Below are positions 17,206-25,190 of a stretch of DNA of 64,000 nt, piece after piece. The stretch is from a bacterium. GTDB lineage: Bacteria > Myxococcota_A > Bradymonadia > UBA7976 > UBA1532. The notes under the pieces were generated by a model. The model had not been told where the DNA came from and ran no database searches. It worked only from the letters and a program-made list of their open reading frames with translations. Every line of letters starts with the position of its first letter. The stretch's first letter is position 1. The stretch lies in the NCBI GenBank assembly GCA_030426085.1, contig JAUHYW010000008.1, positions 62,001-126,000 of the forward strand, written 5' to 3'. The position numbers were made by a program, and so were the translations under genes.

Positions 17206-17706
17206 ATGCCTCTCGTGAGATCCAGACCATCACTCTTCGGGCTCATCTGCGGCCTCGCCGCGCTGGCGACACCCGCAGCCGCCCCCGCAGCCCCCACCCC
17301 CGAACCCCCGCCCGTCACCATCCGGCCGCTCGCGCCGGACGAAACCCCAACGCTGCCCTACTGGCCCTTCGCCCCCGGCGACGCTGCCATCCCCGGGCTC
17401 GACGCCATCCCGATCGACGCCACCCTGCGCCCCGACGGCTGCGGCCCGCTCACCTGGAGCCGCCACCCCGTCCCCGGCGCCGAGGCCCCCGGCCCGTTCT
17501 GCGTCGCGCTGATCGAAGCCCCCGCCGCCCCGCTGCTCGTCGTCGGCCGCCCCGGCGCCGCGCCGTACGTCATTGCGCCGACCCGGATGACCCTCGACCA
17601 CACGCCGGACGGCCGCCGCCTGACCCTCGGCGGCCCGATCGCCGCCCTGCCGGGCCTCACCGCCGCCGTGCGCCGCTGGGCCGCAGCGCCGGAGGCCGGG
17701 CGATGA
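17206..17706 (+). CDS. Small secreted protein, first gene of the TSP3-lipoprotein operon
   Basis: 166 residues from an ATG with GAGGAG 7 bp upstream. The N-terminus has a Sec signal peptide ([20 protein letters not shown]) followed by a Pro-rich segment. The mature part holds two Cys (in PDGCGPL and PFCVALIE) and stretches that look like beta-strands ([20 protein letters not shown]). I recognise no family. Its stop overlaps the ATG of the large lipoprotein gene (ATGA), so the two are translated in step. The context suggests a periplasmic partner, chaperone or export helper for the downstream toxin-like lipoprotein, but this is inference. Confidence 0.75.
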   Translation: MPLVRSRPSLFGLICGLAALATPAAAPAAPTPEPPPVTIRPLAPDETPTLPYWPFAPGDAAIPGLDAIPIDATLRPDGCGPLTWSRHPVPGAEAPGPFCVALIEAPAAPLLVVGRPGAAPYVIAPTRMTLDHTPDGRRLTLGGPIAALPGLTAAVRRWAAAPEAGR

Positions 17707-20318
17707 CGCGTATATATACTGTCGCCCTCGCCCTCACCCTCACCGGCTGCTTCTTCGACACCATGCCCCAGGCCGTCGTCGTGGACGGCGGCGCCGGCGC
17801 CTGCGCTCCCGGGGCCCGCGAATCCGACGCCGCCCTCGGCTGCTACAACCCGCTCGAATCCCCGGCCCTCGTCGCCTCGGCCACCATCGACCCCTATCCG
17901 CCGCCGCCGCTGCCCGACTGGCTCTTCCTCGGCGAGAACTGGTCCATCGACGGCCCGCTGCTCGAGTTCGAAAACGGCTTCGGCGCCAACGTCGAGGTCG
18001 ACCAGTGGATCCCCGGCCTGCCCCTCTTCACCCTCGTCGAAGGCGCCGACACTTGCCGCCCGACCGCCGACTGCCTGCAACCGGTCGGCGTCGTCACCTG
18101 GGAGTGGGTCCCGGTCCCGTGGCTCCTCGAGATCGGCCTCTACCCCTTCTCGCCGACCATGATCTCGACCTGCTCCGTCCTGCCCCGCCCGCTGTGCGAC
18201 GCCGCCGGGGCCCGCCACACCGCCCAGGTCGAGACCGCGCTGCGCGACGCCGGCTACGTGCAGATCGTCGCCAACGGACAAGCCGGCTTCATCCCCGACT
18301 TCAACTCGCCCCGCTTCTGCCGGACCACAGTCTGCCAGCTCCGCCTGGGCCGGGCCGTCGCCCGGGCCTGCGCGGAGGCCAACCGCTGGCAGTTCGACCT
18401 CGACGGGGACGGCGCGGGCAATAGCTGCGACAACTGCATGGTCGCGGCCAACGCCACCCAGAGCGACCGCGACGGCGACGGCCGGGGCGACACCTGCGAC
18501 GTCTGCCCCGACGACCCCCGCCCCGGCGCCGAGCAGGACGTCGACGGCGACGGCCTCCCCGGGTGCGACGACAACTGCCCCATCCGGGCCAACCCGAACC
18601 AGCGGGACACCGACGGCGACGGCGCGGGGGACGCCTGCGACGCCGACGATGACAACGACGGCCTGAGCGACATCGCCGAGGCCGCCCTCGGCACCGACCC
18701 CCGGCGCCGGGACACCGACGGCGACGGGCGGTGGGATCCGCACGACAACTGCCCGACCCGGTCGAACCCCGATCAGGCCGACCCCGACGGCGACGGCCGG
18801 GGATCGGCGTGCGACATCTGCCCCGAAGACGCCGACCCCGAGCAGGAGGACGAGGACGAAGACGGCGTCGGCGACGCCTGCGACAACTGCCGGGACGCGG
18901 CCAACGCCGACCAGCTCGACGCCGACGAGGACGGCATCGGCGATACCTGCTGCGGCGAGGCCGACCCCGACGGCGACGGCTGGGACAACTGCGCGTGGTA
19001 CTCGGCGGCGTACCGCGCCGAGCGGGACATCCCCGATCAAACCGGCGCCCCGGAGGCGGTGCACCCGATGTGGGTCGACCAGGACATCCCCGGCGCGGCG
19101 AGCTGCGCCGGGGGCGTGCGCCGTTGCGTGCCGGCGGGCCCGACGCCGACCTCCACCGTCGCCGGCCTGCGCGCGGGCGTGCTGGACCACATCCGCGCCG
19201 GGCGCCCGAACGTCGAGCAGGCGCCGCCCGGCTCGCCCGACGCCCACCTCGGCCTCTGCTCGGCGCGGGCCGAGCGGATGCCGCCCGATCAGCTCTCGCC
19301 GGCGTGGTGGGCCGCCTGCCTCGAGGATCCATCGGCCCCGGCCGTCCCCGATCCGGCGGTGGCCGCCCCGGTGGAGGTGGAGTTCGGCGGCAACCCCCGC
19401 ATCGCGGCCCAGTTCGGGCTGATCGGGCAGCGGGTGATCTGGTGGCTGGGCGGCTACGCGGCGCGGGGTGATTGCGATTATGATCAAGCCTACCGGGTCT
19501 TGATGCCCGACGGTCACCTGCGGCACGGCGAGTGGGACATCCAGTGCCTGGGCACCGTGCGCCGGGACGACCAGGGGCGCCTGCGGGGCCAGCCGGGGCA
19601 GCTCATCGAGGTGAAGTGGTGGCGGACCAGCGTCACCACCTGGCCCGACGACCGGGCGGCGTCGTTCATCGACCAGATCGAGCGGCACTACGCGGCCTTC
19701 CTCAACGCGCAGGTCGAGGACCCCACGGTGCGCCTCATCTGGCTCTTCGGCTGGAACCCGCCGCTCACCGCCGAGCACATCCTGAGCAAGAGCCCGGCCT
19801 ATGACTTCGGGCGGATCATCGGGCGCGACGCGGGCGCGCTGATCTACCCCGAGATCCCGTTCGCCCTGCCGATCGAAGCCCTGCTCGACCGCTTCAGCGT
19901 CGACCCCTGGCGGGCGGGCCCCTACTACTGGACCACCTTCGTCCCGTCCGACTTCGAGCCGATCCCCGGCCTGTTCGACGAGGCCCCGTGCTTCCCCTGC
20001 TCAGAGCACGACGACATGTGCGAGCGGGGCGGCCTCGTCGGGGCGTGGCGCGACGTGAGCTTGCACTGGCCCGAGTGCGAGGTGGTCGGGCGGGCGATCT
20101 ACTGCGACTTCATCGACGCCGAGGTCACCGTGGCCCGCTACGGCTCGGTCTACGTCGATCAGCCGGCGCTGCTGCGCTGGCTGGGCATCTACAAGCACGC
20201 CTGCATCCACGGCCGGGGCGCCGGTTGCAACCCCTGGCTCAGTCGGCTGTATGATCGGGTCAAGTGCCGCGGGCTGCACCCCAGCGCGGCCCGGCTCGTC
20301 GAGGAGGACCCCCAATGA
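17703..20318 (+). CDS. TSP3-repeat lipoprotein with restriction-endonuclease-like C-terminal domain (candidate polymorphic toxin)
   Basis: 871 residues. Signal [16 protein letters not shown] has a lipobox with Cys16. Residues about 230-417 hold calcium-binding TSP3-type repeats ([23 protein letters not shown] and others), which usually act as rigid stalks. Beyond about residue 420 comes a new domain: [13 protein letters not shown] with Asp612, then QLIEVKWW with Glu636 and Lys638, then a helix with Gln ([12 protein letters not shown]) and a strand VRLIWLFGW. The D...ExK order, helix and W-rich strand match the pattern of PD-(D/E)xK nuclease-fold toxins (known class); catalysis is inferred. 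The stop overlaps the ATG of the first of four tandem small genes, the arrangement expected of toxin and immunity. The last codons ([10 protein letters not shown]) copy the spacer sequence between those genes. Alternative: a structural Ca-binding surface protein. Confidence 0.8.
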   Translation: MTRIYTVALALTLTGCFFDTMPQAVVVDGGAGACAPGARESDAALGCYNPLESPALVASATIDPYPPPPLPDWLFLGENWSIDGPLLEFENGFGANVEVDQWIPGLPLFTLVEGADTCRPTADCLQPVGVVTWEWVPVPWLLEIGLYPFSPTMISTCSVLPRPLCDAAGARHTAQVETALRDAGYVQIVANGQAGFIPDFNSPRFCRTTVCQLRLGRAVARACAEANRWQFDLDGDGAGNSCDNCMVAANATQSDRDGDGRGDTCDVCPDDPRPGAEQDVDGDGLPGCDDNCPIRANPNQRDTDGDGAGDACDADDDNDGLSDIAEAALGTDPRRRDTDGDGRWDPHDNCPTRSNPDQADPDGDGRGSACDICPEDADPEQEDEDEDGVGDACDNCRDAANADQLDADEDGIGDTCCGEADPDGDGWDNCAWYSAAYRAERDIPDQTGAPEAVHPMWVDQDIPGAASCAGGVRRCVPAGPTPTSTVAGLRAGVLDHIRAGRPNVEQAPPGSPDAHLGLCSARAERMPPDQLSPAWWAACLEDPSAPAVPDPAVAAPVEVEFGGNPRIAAQFGLIGQRVIWWLGGYAARGDCDYDQAYRVLMPDGHLRHGEWDIQCLGTVRRDDQGRLRGQPGQLIEVKWWRTSVTTWPDDRAASFIDQIERHYAAFLNAQVEDPTVRLIWLFGWNPPLTAEHILSKSPAYDFGRIIGRDAGALIYPEIPFALPIEALLDRFSVDPWRAGPYYWTTFVPSDFEPIPGLFDEAPCFPCSEHDDMCERGGLVGAWRDVSLHWPECEVVGRAIYCDFIDAEVTVARYGSVYVDQPALLRWLGIYKHACIHGRGAGCNPWLSRLYDRVKCRGLHPSAARLVEEDPQ

Positions 20319-20785
20319 TGATGAGCGTCGCCATGATCTTCCTCTTCGGCTTGTTCCAGGACGACTCGTCCGACTTCCTCGACAAGTACTTCATCCGGGT
20401 GACCGACCCCGCCGACTTGCCCGACTTCAAGCGCACCCGGCCGATCGAGGCGCTGCCCGGTTGGCGAGCCGGCCTGTTCGGCGAGTCGAAGTTCGGCTAC
20501 CGCCCGGGCAAGTGCACTGCACCGGGGCGGGACGTCGTCGCCCGGGTCAAAGCCGAGCTCGGCGAGCCGATCACGATGGAGTTGCTGGGAGACGAGGTTC
20601 TGAAGGGCTACTTCTGGCGCTGGCGCGAGAATCCGGAGAAGGGCTTCCTCATCCTGGTCCCGCCCGGGGAGCGGGGCGTCATCCTCAAGGGCTGGATGTT
20701 TCGGGACACCGCAGGAACCGCCCGCCTGGGCCGGCCGGTCGAGGACCGGGTCTACCGCTGGTTCGACCGGCTCGTCGGGCGCTGA
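20315..20785 (+). CDS. Tandem small protein, copy 1 (candidate immunity protein)
   Basis: 156 residues. The ATG overlaps the stop of the toxin-like gene (ATGA) and is the first of three consecutive ATG codons, with GAGGAGG 7 bp upstream. Sequence in order: [47 protein letters not shown] with one conserved Cys, [24 protein letters not shown], and [14 protein letters not shown]. No signal peptide is evident, so it is probably cytoplasmic. It is the most divergent of the four at residues 89-95 (LLGDEVLKG versus RLGGPQTA) and has one extra residue. Family not recognised; the immunity role is inferred from position and tandem amplification. Confidence 0.85.
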   Translation: MMMSVAMIFLFGLFQDDSSDFLDKYFIRVTDPADLPDFKRTRPIEALPGWRAGLFGESKFGYRPGKCTAPGRDVVARVKAELGEPITMELLGDEVLKGYFWRWRENPEKGFLILVPPGERGVILKGWMFRDTAGTARLGRPVEDRVYRWFDRLVGR

Positions 20786-20815
20786 GCCGGCCCGGCTCGT
20801 CGAGGAGGACCCCCA

Positions 20816-21283
20816 ATGATGATGAGCGTCGCCATGATCTTCCTCTTCGGCTTGTTCCAGGACGACTCGCCCGAGTTCATCGACAAGTACTTCATCCGGG
20901 TGACCGATCCGGCCGAGCTGCCCGACTTCAAGCGCACCCGACCGATCGAGGCTCGGCCGGGCTGGCGAGCCGGGCTCTACGGGGAAGGGAAGTTCGGCTA
21001 CCGGCCGGGCAAGTGCACCGCCCCCGGGCGGGACGTCGTCGCCCGGGTCAAGGCCGAGCTGGGCGAGCCGATCACCATGGAGCGCCTCGGCGGGCCGCAG
21101 ACCGCCTGGTTCTGGCGCTGGCGGGAGAACCCGGAGAAGGGCTTCCTCATCCTGGTCCCGCCAGGGGAGCGGGGGGTCGTCCTCAAGAGTTGGTCGTTTC
21201 GGGACACCGCGGGAATCGGCCGCCTGGGCCGACCGGTCGAGGACCGGGTCTACCGCTGGTTCGACCGCCTCGTCGGGCGCTGA
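20816..21283 (+). CDS. Tandem small protein, copy 2 (candidate immunity protein)
   Basis: 155 residues, starting [20 protein letters not shown]. It differs from copy 1 at scattered positions, mostly in the 20-50 region (PEFID for SDFLD, GLYGEGKF for GLFGESKF) and near residue 130 (LKSWSFRDTAGIGRLG). The ribosome site is in the repeated 27-bp spacer. The single Cys and the acidic/aromatic C-terminus [11 protein letters not shown] are unchanged, so the fold should be intact. Differences concentrated in a few patches would fit selection for a partner surface, but the sample is too small to say. Confidence 0.85.
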   Translation: MMMSVAMIFLFGLFQDDSPEFIDKYFIRVTDPAELPDFKRTRPIEARPGWRAGLYGEGKFGYRPGKCTAPGRDVVARVKAELGEPITMERLGGPQTAWFWRWRENPEKGFLILVPPGERGVVLKSWSFRDTAGIGRLGRPVEDRVYRWFDRLVGR

Positions 21284-21313
21284 GCCGGCCCGGCCCGTCG
21301 AGGAGGACCCCCG

Positions 21314-21781
21314 ATGATGGTCAGCATCGCGATGATCGTCCTCTTCGGCTTGTTCCAGGACGACTCGCCCGAGTTCATCGACAAGTACTTCATCCGGGTG
21401 ACCGATCCAGCCGAGCTGCCCGACTTCAAGCGCACCGAGCCGATCCTTGCTCGCCCGGGCTGGCGAGGTGGGCTCTACGGCGAGTCGAAGTTCGGCTACC
21501 GCCCAGGCAAGTGCACCGCCCCCGGGCGGGACGTCGTCGCCCGGGTCAAAGCCGAGCTGGGCGAGCCGATCACCATGGAGCGACTCGGCGGGCCGCAGAC
21601 CGCCTGGTTCTGGCGCTGGCGCGAGAACCCGGAGAAGGGCTTCCTCATCCGGGTCACCCCCGGGGAGCGGGGCGTCATCCTCAAGGGCTGGTCGTTCTTG
21701 GACACCGCGGGAACTGCCCGCCTGGGCCGGCCAGTCGAGGACCGGGTCTACCGCTGGTTCGACCGGCTCGTCGGGCGCTGA
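21314..21781 (+). CDS. Tandem small protein, copy 3 (candidate immunity protein)
   Basis: 155 residues, starting [20 protein letters not shown]; the second and third start-proximal codons differ from the other copies (GTC AGC ATC). It carries TEPILARPGWRGGLYG in place of TRPIEARPGWRAGLYG, and [22 protein letters not shown] near the C-terminus. The reading frame, Cys and ribosome site are intact. Same inferred role as the other copies. Confidence 0.85.
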   Translation: MMVSIAMIVLFGLFQDDSPEFIDKYFIRVTDPAELPDFKRTEPILARPGWRGGLYGESKFGYRPGKCTAPGRDVVARVKAELGEPITMERLGGPQTAWFWRWRENPEKGFLIRVTPGERGVILKGWSFLDTAGTARLGRPVEDRVYRWFDRLVGR

Positions 21782-21811
21782 GCCGGCCCGGCGCGTAGAG
21801 GAGGACCCTCA

Positions 21812-22279
21812 ATGATGATGAGCGTCGCCATGATCTTCCTCTTCGGCTTGTTCCAGGACGACTCGCCCGAGTTCATCGACAAGTACTTCATCCGGGTGAC
21901 CGATCCGGCCGAGCTGCCCGACTTCAAGCGCACCCAGCCGATCGAGGCGCTGCCCGGTTGGCGGGGTGGGCTCTACGGCGAGTCGAAGTTCGGCTATCGG
22001 CCGGGCAAGTGCACCGCCCCCGGGCAGGACGTCGTCGCCCGGGTCAAGGCCGAGCTGGGCGAGCCGATCACCATGGAGCGGCTCGGCGGGGCGCAGACCG
22101 CCTGGTTCTGGCGCTGGCGCGAGAACCCGGAGAAGGGCTTCCTCATCCGGGTCACGCCCGAGGAGCGGGGGGTCGTCCTCAAAGGATGGGCGTTCGACGA
22201 CAAGGTGAGAAACGGCCGCCTGCCGGTGCCGGTCGAGGACCGGATCTACCGCTGGTTCGACCGCCTCGTCGGGCGCTGA
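21812..22279 (+). CDS. Tandem small protein, copy 4 (candidate immunity protein)
   Basis: 155 residues. The N-terminal half equals copy 2 almost exactly, while the C-terminal third is the most changed: VTPEERGVVLKGWAFDDKVRNGRLPVPVEDRIYRWF. This mosaic pattern, conserved front and variable patch around residues 125-142, suggests recombination between units. The upstream spacer has GCGCGTAGAGGAGGACCCTC, so the ribosome site is retained. Last intact gene of the operon. Confidence 0.85.
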   Translation: MMMSVAMIFLFGLFQDDSPEFIDKYFIRVTDPAELPDFKRTQPIEALPGWRGGLYGESKFGYRPGKCTAPGQDVVARVKAELGEPITMERLGGAQTAWFWRWRENPEKGFLIRVTPEERGVVLKGWAFDDKVRNGRLPVPVEDRIYRWFDRLVGR

Positions 22280-22309
22280 GCCGGCCCGGCTCGTCGAGGA
22301 GGATCCCTG

Positions 22310-22389
22310 ATGACGTCAGCGTCGCGATGATCGTCCTCTTCGGCGTGCGCCAGGACGACTCGCCCGACCTCTTCGCCGATCCCCCCTGA
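22310..22389 (+). pseudogene. Fifth, decayed copy of the tandem small gene
   Basis: The repeat spacer and ribosome site are present (GAGGAGGATCCCTG). The start has mutated so that ATG at 22,310 reads only six codons, while the matching frame (SVAMIVLFGVRQDDSPDL) lacks its start and stops at 22,387-22,389 after about 25 residues. The rest of the gene is missing. Confidence 0.8.
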
Positions 22390-23258
22390 CCGCCCGCGTC
22401 GGCGGGCCCCCGGATGGGCCTCCGCGCGCGCCTCGAATGGCGCGAGGATCGCGGCGCCGGCGTCCGCTGGCGCGCCCCGCCAGAAAAAATGCCGGCGCCG
22501 GGATCCGCCCGCGCCCTGTCTGCCGGCCGGGGCCGGACCCCCGGCGTCCGCTCGGCGACGGGCTGCCCGCGGGGGCCGACCGGCCGGCGCCCGACGCCGC
22601 CCCGCTGGCCCGGAAACACGGCCGCCGGCTCCCCGGCCCGCTGCTTCGACCCGCCGACGCGACCCCGCGGCCTCCGCCGGGCAGGCCGATGGCCGCCGAT
22701 CACCGGGCCCCGGCGCGCCGGGGCCATCCCGATAGCCGCCGATCGCCGGGCGCCGGCTCTCCGGGGCCATCGCGCTGGGCCCGGAGCGCGGCGGGGTGGG
22801 CGCCGGGGGCCGCTCGTATGCCCGCTCGACCGGCCCTCGGAGGCCATATCTCTGCCGCGCGGGGGCCCTGCGGCCGGCGTCCGGCCGCCATACATCCGGC
22901 GTCGGATGCCCACCGGGCGGCGCGCGGGCCCGGAGCGGCGCGCGAGGGGACCCACCGGGTGGCACCCGGGCGCCATTCGCCGCGCCAGGGGATGCCGGCG
23001 CCGGCACTCTCGCGCCATTCGCCGCGCCAGGGGATGCCGGCGCCGGCATCCCGGGCCGCTCGACCGCGCTCGGGGCGCCGGGGGGTCGGACCCGCGGGCC
23101 ATCGGCTCGGCGTGGGGCGCGACCGCCCGGCGGGTCGCTGGCGTTCCGCAGGCGCCGGCGGCCGGCGCCGGCCGCCGAGCGCAGAAATTCCGACGGGCGG
23201 TGACACATCTCCGGGGGCCCGGGTTTTCATCGGCCAGACACCCCACGGAGGCTCGGAC
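22390..23258. repeat. Gene-free region with large perfect palindromes and a 42-bp direct repeat
   Basis: About 870 bp of extremely GC-rich DNA without a supported gene. It contains a 20-bp perfect palindrome at 22,706-22,725 (GGCCCCGGCG/CGCCGGGGCC), a 22-bp one at 23,031-23,052 (GGGATGCCGGC/GCCGGCATCCC), and a direct repeat of CGCCATTCGCCGCGCCAGGG at 22,971 and 23,013. Many shorter GCCGGCGCC elements fill the rest. It resembles a cluster of REP-like palindromes. Confidence 0.6.
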
Positions 23259-23912
23259 ATGTCCCGACATCTGCCCCTCTTCGCGCTCCTTCTCCTGCCC
23301 CTCGCCCTCGTCGGCTGTCACGTCGAGGAGGGATCGGGCCACTTCGGCGAACAGCATCGGCATATCGCGAGCTTCGACCGGGTCGAGGTCAGCGGCGAGT
23401 TCGACGAGGTGATCATCGAGCTGTGCGACGACTGCGCGCCCTCGGCCCACATCCGAGGCGATGACAACCTCATCGACGACGTGATCACCAGCACCGGTGG
23501 CTCGACCCTGGCGGTGGGCACCCGGGGCTGGCTGTGGCCCACGCTGCCGCTCGAGGTGGTCGTCAAGGGCCCGCCGACGGTGCGGGTCGACGTCTCCGGC
23601 TCGGCGCAGGTCGTCGTCGACGGGGTCTCGATCGACCGCTACGACGCGGTGGTCAGCGGATCGGGCTCGGTGAGCATCCAGGGCGAGACGGCCCACTTCG
23701 AGGCCGATGTCAGCGGGTCGGGCGCGGTGCGGGCCTACGATCTGGTGTCCCGGGCGGCGGATGTCTCGGTCAGCGGGTCGGGGCGGGTCGAGGTCTGCGC
23801 CTTCGGGCGGCTGGACGCCTCGGTGAGCGGATCGGGCGACGTGCGCTTCGACTGCGCGCCGCGCGACGTGAAGCGCAACATCTCGGGGTCGGGCACGATC
23901 CGCCGTCGCTGA
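23259..23912 (+). CDS. DUF2807 (GIN-domain-like) lipoprotein
   Basis: 217 residues from an ATG with GGAGG 7 bp upstream. Signal SRHLPLFALLLLPLALVGC with lipobox LVGC and Cys at about 20. After FDRVEVSGEFDEVII comes a repetitive beta-helix with ladders such as VDVSGSAQVVVDGV, AVVSGSGSVSIQG, ADVSGSGAVRAYDL, VSVSGSGRVEV and ASVSGSGDVRF, the hallmark of the putative auto-transporter adhesin head GIN (DUF2807) domain. Two extra Cys (CDDC) sit near residue 51. Expected at the periplasmic or surface face of the outer membrane; function in the family is not settled. It lies just before the sigma factor gene on the same strand but with no overlap. Confidence 0.9.
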   Translation: MSRHLPLFALLLLPLALVGCHVEEGSGHFGEQHRHIASFDRVEVSGEFDEVIIELCDDCAPSAHIRGDDNLIDDVITSTGGSTLAVGTRGWLWPTLPLEVVVKGPPTVRVDVSGSAQVVVDGVSIDRYDAVVSGSGSVSIQGETAHFEADVSGSGAVRAYDLVSRAADVSVSGSGRVEVCAFGRLDASVSGSGDVRFDCAPRDVKRNISGSGTIRRR

Positions 23913-23964
23913 GCGTGCTATGTCGGGTCGGCGATGTCCGATCCGACGGTCTGCGGGAGCAGTG

Positions 23965-24450
23965 GTGGCAATCGACGTGGACGCGCTCTATCGACGGTAC
24001 GGGGGCATGGTGCTCCGGCGGTGCCGGTCGATCCTGAGCGACGAGACCGAAGCGGTGGACGCGATGCACGACACCTTCGTCGAGATCCTGCGCCGGCGGG
24101 AGCGGCTGACGAGCGACGCGCCGTCGAGCCTGCTCTATCGCACGGCGACCTGGGTCTGCCTCAACAAGCTGCGCAGCCGGCGGCGCAAGCCCGAGCACCG
24201 GGACGAGACGCTGCTGGCCCGCATCGCGACGAGCGACGATCCCGAGGCCCGCTCCCTGGCCCGGGGGGCGCTGCGGGCGCTCTTCGGGGTCGACGACGGC
24301 GCGGTCGATTCGCGGGTCATCGCGACCCTTCACCTGCACGACGGGCTGACGCTGGCCGAGACCGCCGAGGCGGTCGGCATGTCGGTCTCGGGCGTGCGCA
24401 AGCGGCTGCGCAAGCTGCGCAGCCGCCTCGGCGAGTTGGAGGCGGCGTGA
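23965..24450 (+). CDS. ECF-type RNA polymerase sigma factor
   Basis: 161 residues from a GTG at 23,965 with GGGAG about 5 bp upstream; an ATG at 23,920 would add 15 unlikely residues without a ribosome site. Region 2 is seen as DALYRRYGGMVLRRCRSIL...AMHDTFVEIL and region 4 as LHLHDGLTLAETAEAVGMSV with the helix-turn-helix ending in RKRLRKLRSRL. Regions 1 and 3 are absent, as in ECF sigma factors. It would direct RNA polymerase to a small regulon, probably including its own operon. The stop overlaps the start of the next gene, a membrane protein that is the likely anti-sigma factor. Confidence 0.88.
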   Translation: MAIDVDALYRRYGGMVLRRCRSILSDETEAVDAMHDTFVEILRRRERLTSDAPSSLLYRTATWVCLNKLRSRRRKPEHRDETLLARIATSDDPEARSLARGALRALFGVDDGAVDSRVIATLHLHDGLTLAETAEAVGMSVSGVRKRLRKLRSRLGELEAA

Positions 24451-25190
24451 GCGGTCGCATCCCCGATTTCCTGCTCGAGCGGCTGCGCCTCGGTGAGCTC
24501 GATCCGGTCGACGCCGACCGGCTGCGGGCCCGCATGGGCCCGGCCGACGAGGCCCGCCTGCGGGCGCTGGTCGACGACGAGGCCCGGATCCTGGCCGATC
24601 ATCCGCCGCGGGTGGTGGGCGCGGCGGTCCGCGCGCGGCTGGCCGGCGAGCGGCGCCCGCGCCGGCTGTGGGTCGCGCTCCCGCTGCTGGCCGTCGCCGC
24701 CGCGGTGGCCTTCTTCGCCCTGCGGCCGGTCCCGGCCGAGCGGGTGGCCGCCGAAGCCCCCGAGATCACCCGGGCCAAGGGCGACGATCGGCTGCTGGTC
24801 TTCCGCCGCACCGCCGAGGGCAACGAGCTGCTCGGCGACGGCGACCGGGCCGCGGCGGGCGACGAGCTGCAGCTCGCGCTGTCGATGGCCGACAGCCGCC
24901 ACGCGGCGGTGCTCAGCGTCGACGGGCGGGGCGCGGTGACGACCCACTACCCCGTCGGCGAGGCGGGGGCCCCGGTGGACGCCGGGCGCCACCCGCTGGA
25001 TCATGCCTTCGCCCTGGACGACGCGCCGCGCTACGAGCGCTTCGTGCTGGTCACCGCCGACGCCCCGATCGATCTCGACGCGGTGCGGGCGGCGCTCGAG
25101 GAGGCCGGCGACGGCCCGCTGGATCTGCCCCGGCGCTGGCAGCAGGCCACCGTCACGCTGCGCAAGGGCGCGCGAGGAGGAGAGCGATGA
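24447..25190 (+). CDS. Membrane protein, probable anti-sigma factor
   Basis: 247 residues from a GTG overlapping the sigma factor stop (GTGA), with GGAGG upstream. The N-terminal ~70 residues are charged and helical (IPDFLLERLRLGELDPVDADR), followed by one membrane helix (LWVALPLLAVAAAVAFFAL, about 74-92) and an extracytoplasmic part of about 150 residues containing GDELQLALSMADSRHAAVLS and RYERFVLVTADAPIDL. The layout of a cytoplasmic helical sigma-binding region, one helix and a sensor outside is that of membrane anti-sigma factors; no ZAS Cys/His motif is present. The outer part resembles DUF4384-like domains seen next to caspase proteins in Myxococcota. It overlaps the caspase gene by 4 bp. 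Confidence 0.75.
   Translation: MSGRIPDFLLERLRLGELDPVDADRLRARMGPADEARLRALVDDEARILADHPPRVVGAAVRARLAGERRPRRLWVALPLLAVAAAVAFFALRPVPAERVAAEAPEITRAKGDDRLLVFRRTAEGNELLGDGDRAAAGDELQLALSMADSRHAAVLSVDGRGAVTTHYPVGEAGAPVDAGRHPLDHAFALDDAPRYERFVLVTADAPIDLDAVRAALEEAGDGPLDLPRRWQQATVTLRKGARGGER

Larger units (their letters stand above)
20290..22389 (+). repeat. Direct tandem array of 498-501-bp units
   Basis: Gene starts fall at 20,315, 20,816, 21,314, 21,812 and 22,310 (steps 501, 498, 498, 498). Each unit consists of a spacer with GCCGGCCCGG, a GAGGAGGA(C/T)CC ribosome-site block, and a small gene; the last unit is truncated. Long stretches are identical between units, implying recent duplication or ongoing gene conversion. 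Confidence 0.95.

Noticed and set aside
17358-19778. Long minus-strand frame opposite the toxin-like gene with Val/Gly/Ala repeats
   Set aside because: Shadow of the TSP3 repeats; lacks start context and any recognisable domain.
20264-20785. Longer first copy of the tandem small gene starting 51 bp earlier
   Set aside because: The extension overlaps the toxin gene and is absent in the other copies, while the ribosome site and triple ATG at 20,315 are shared.
22437-23258. Coding extension upstream of the DUF2807 lipoprotein
   Set aside because: The sequence is palindrome-rich low-complexity DNA; the lipoprotein signal and GGAGG fix the start at 23,259.
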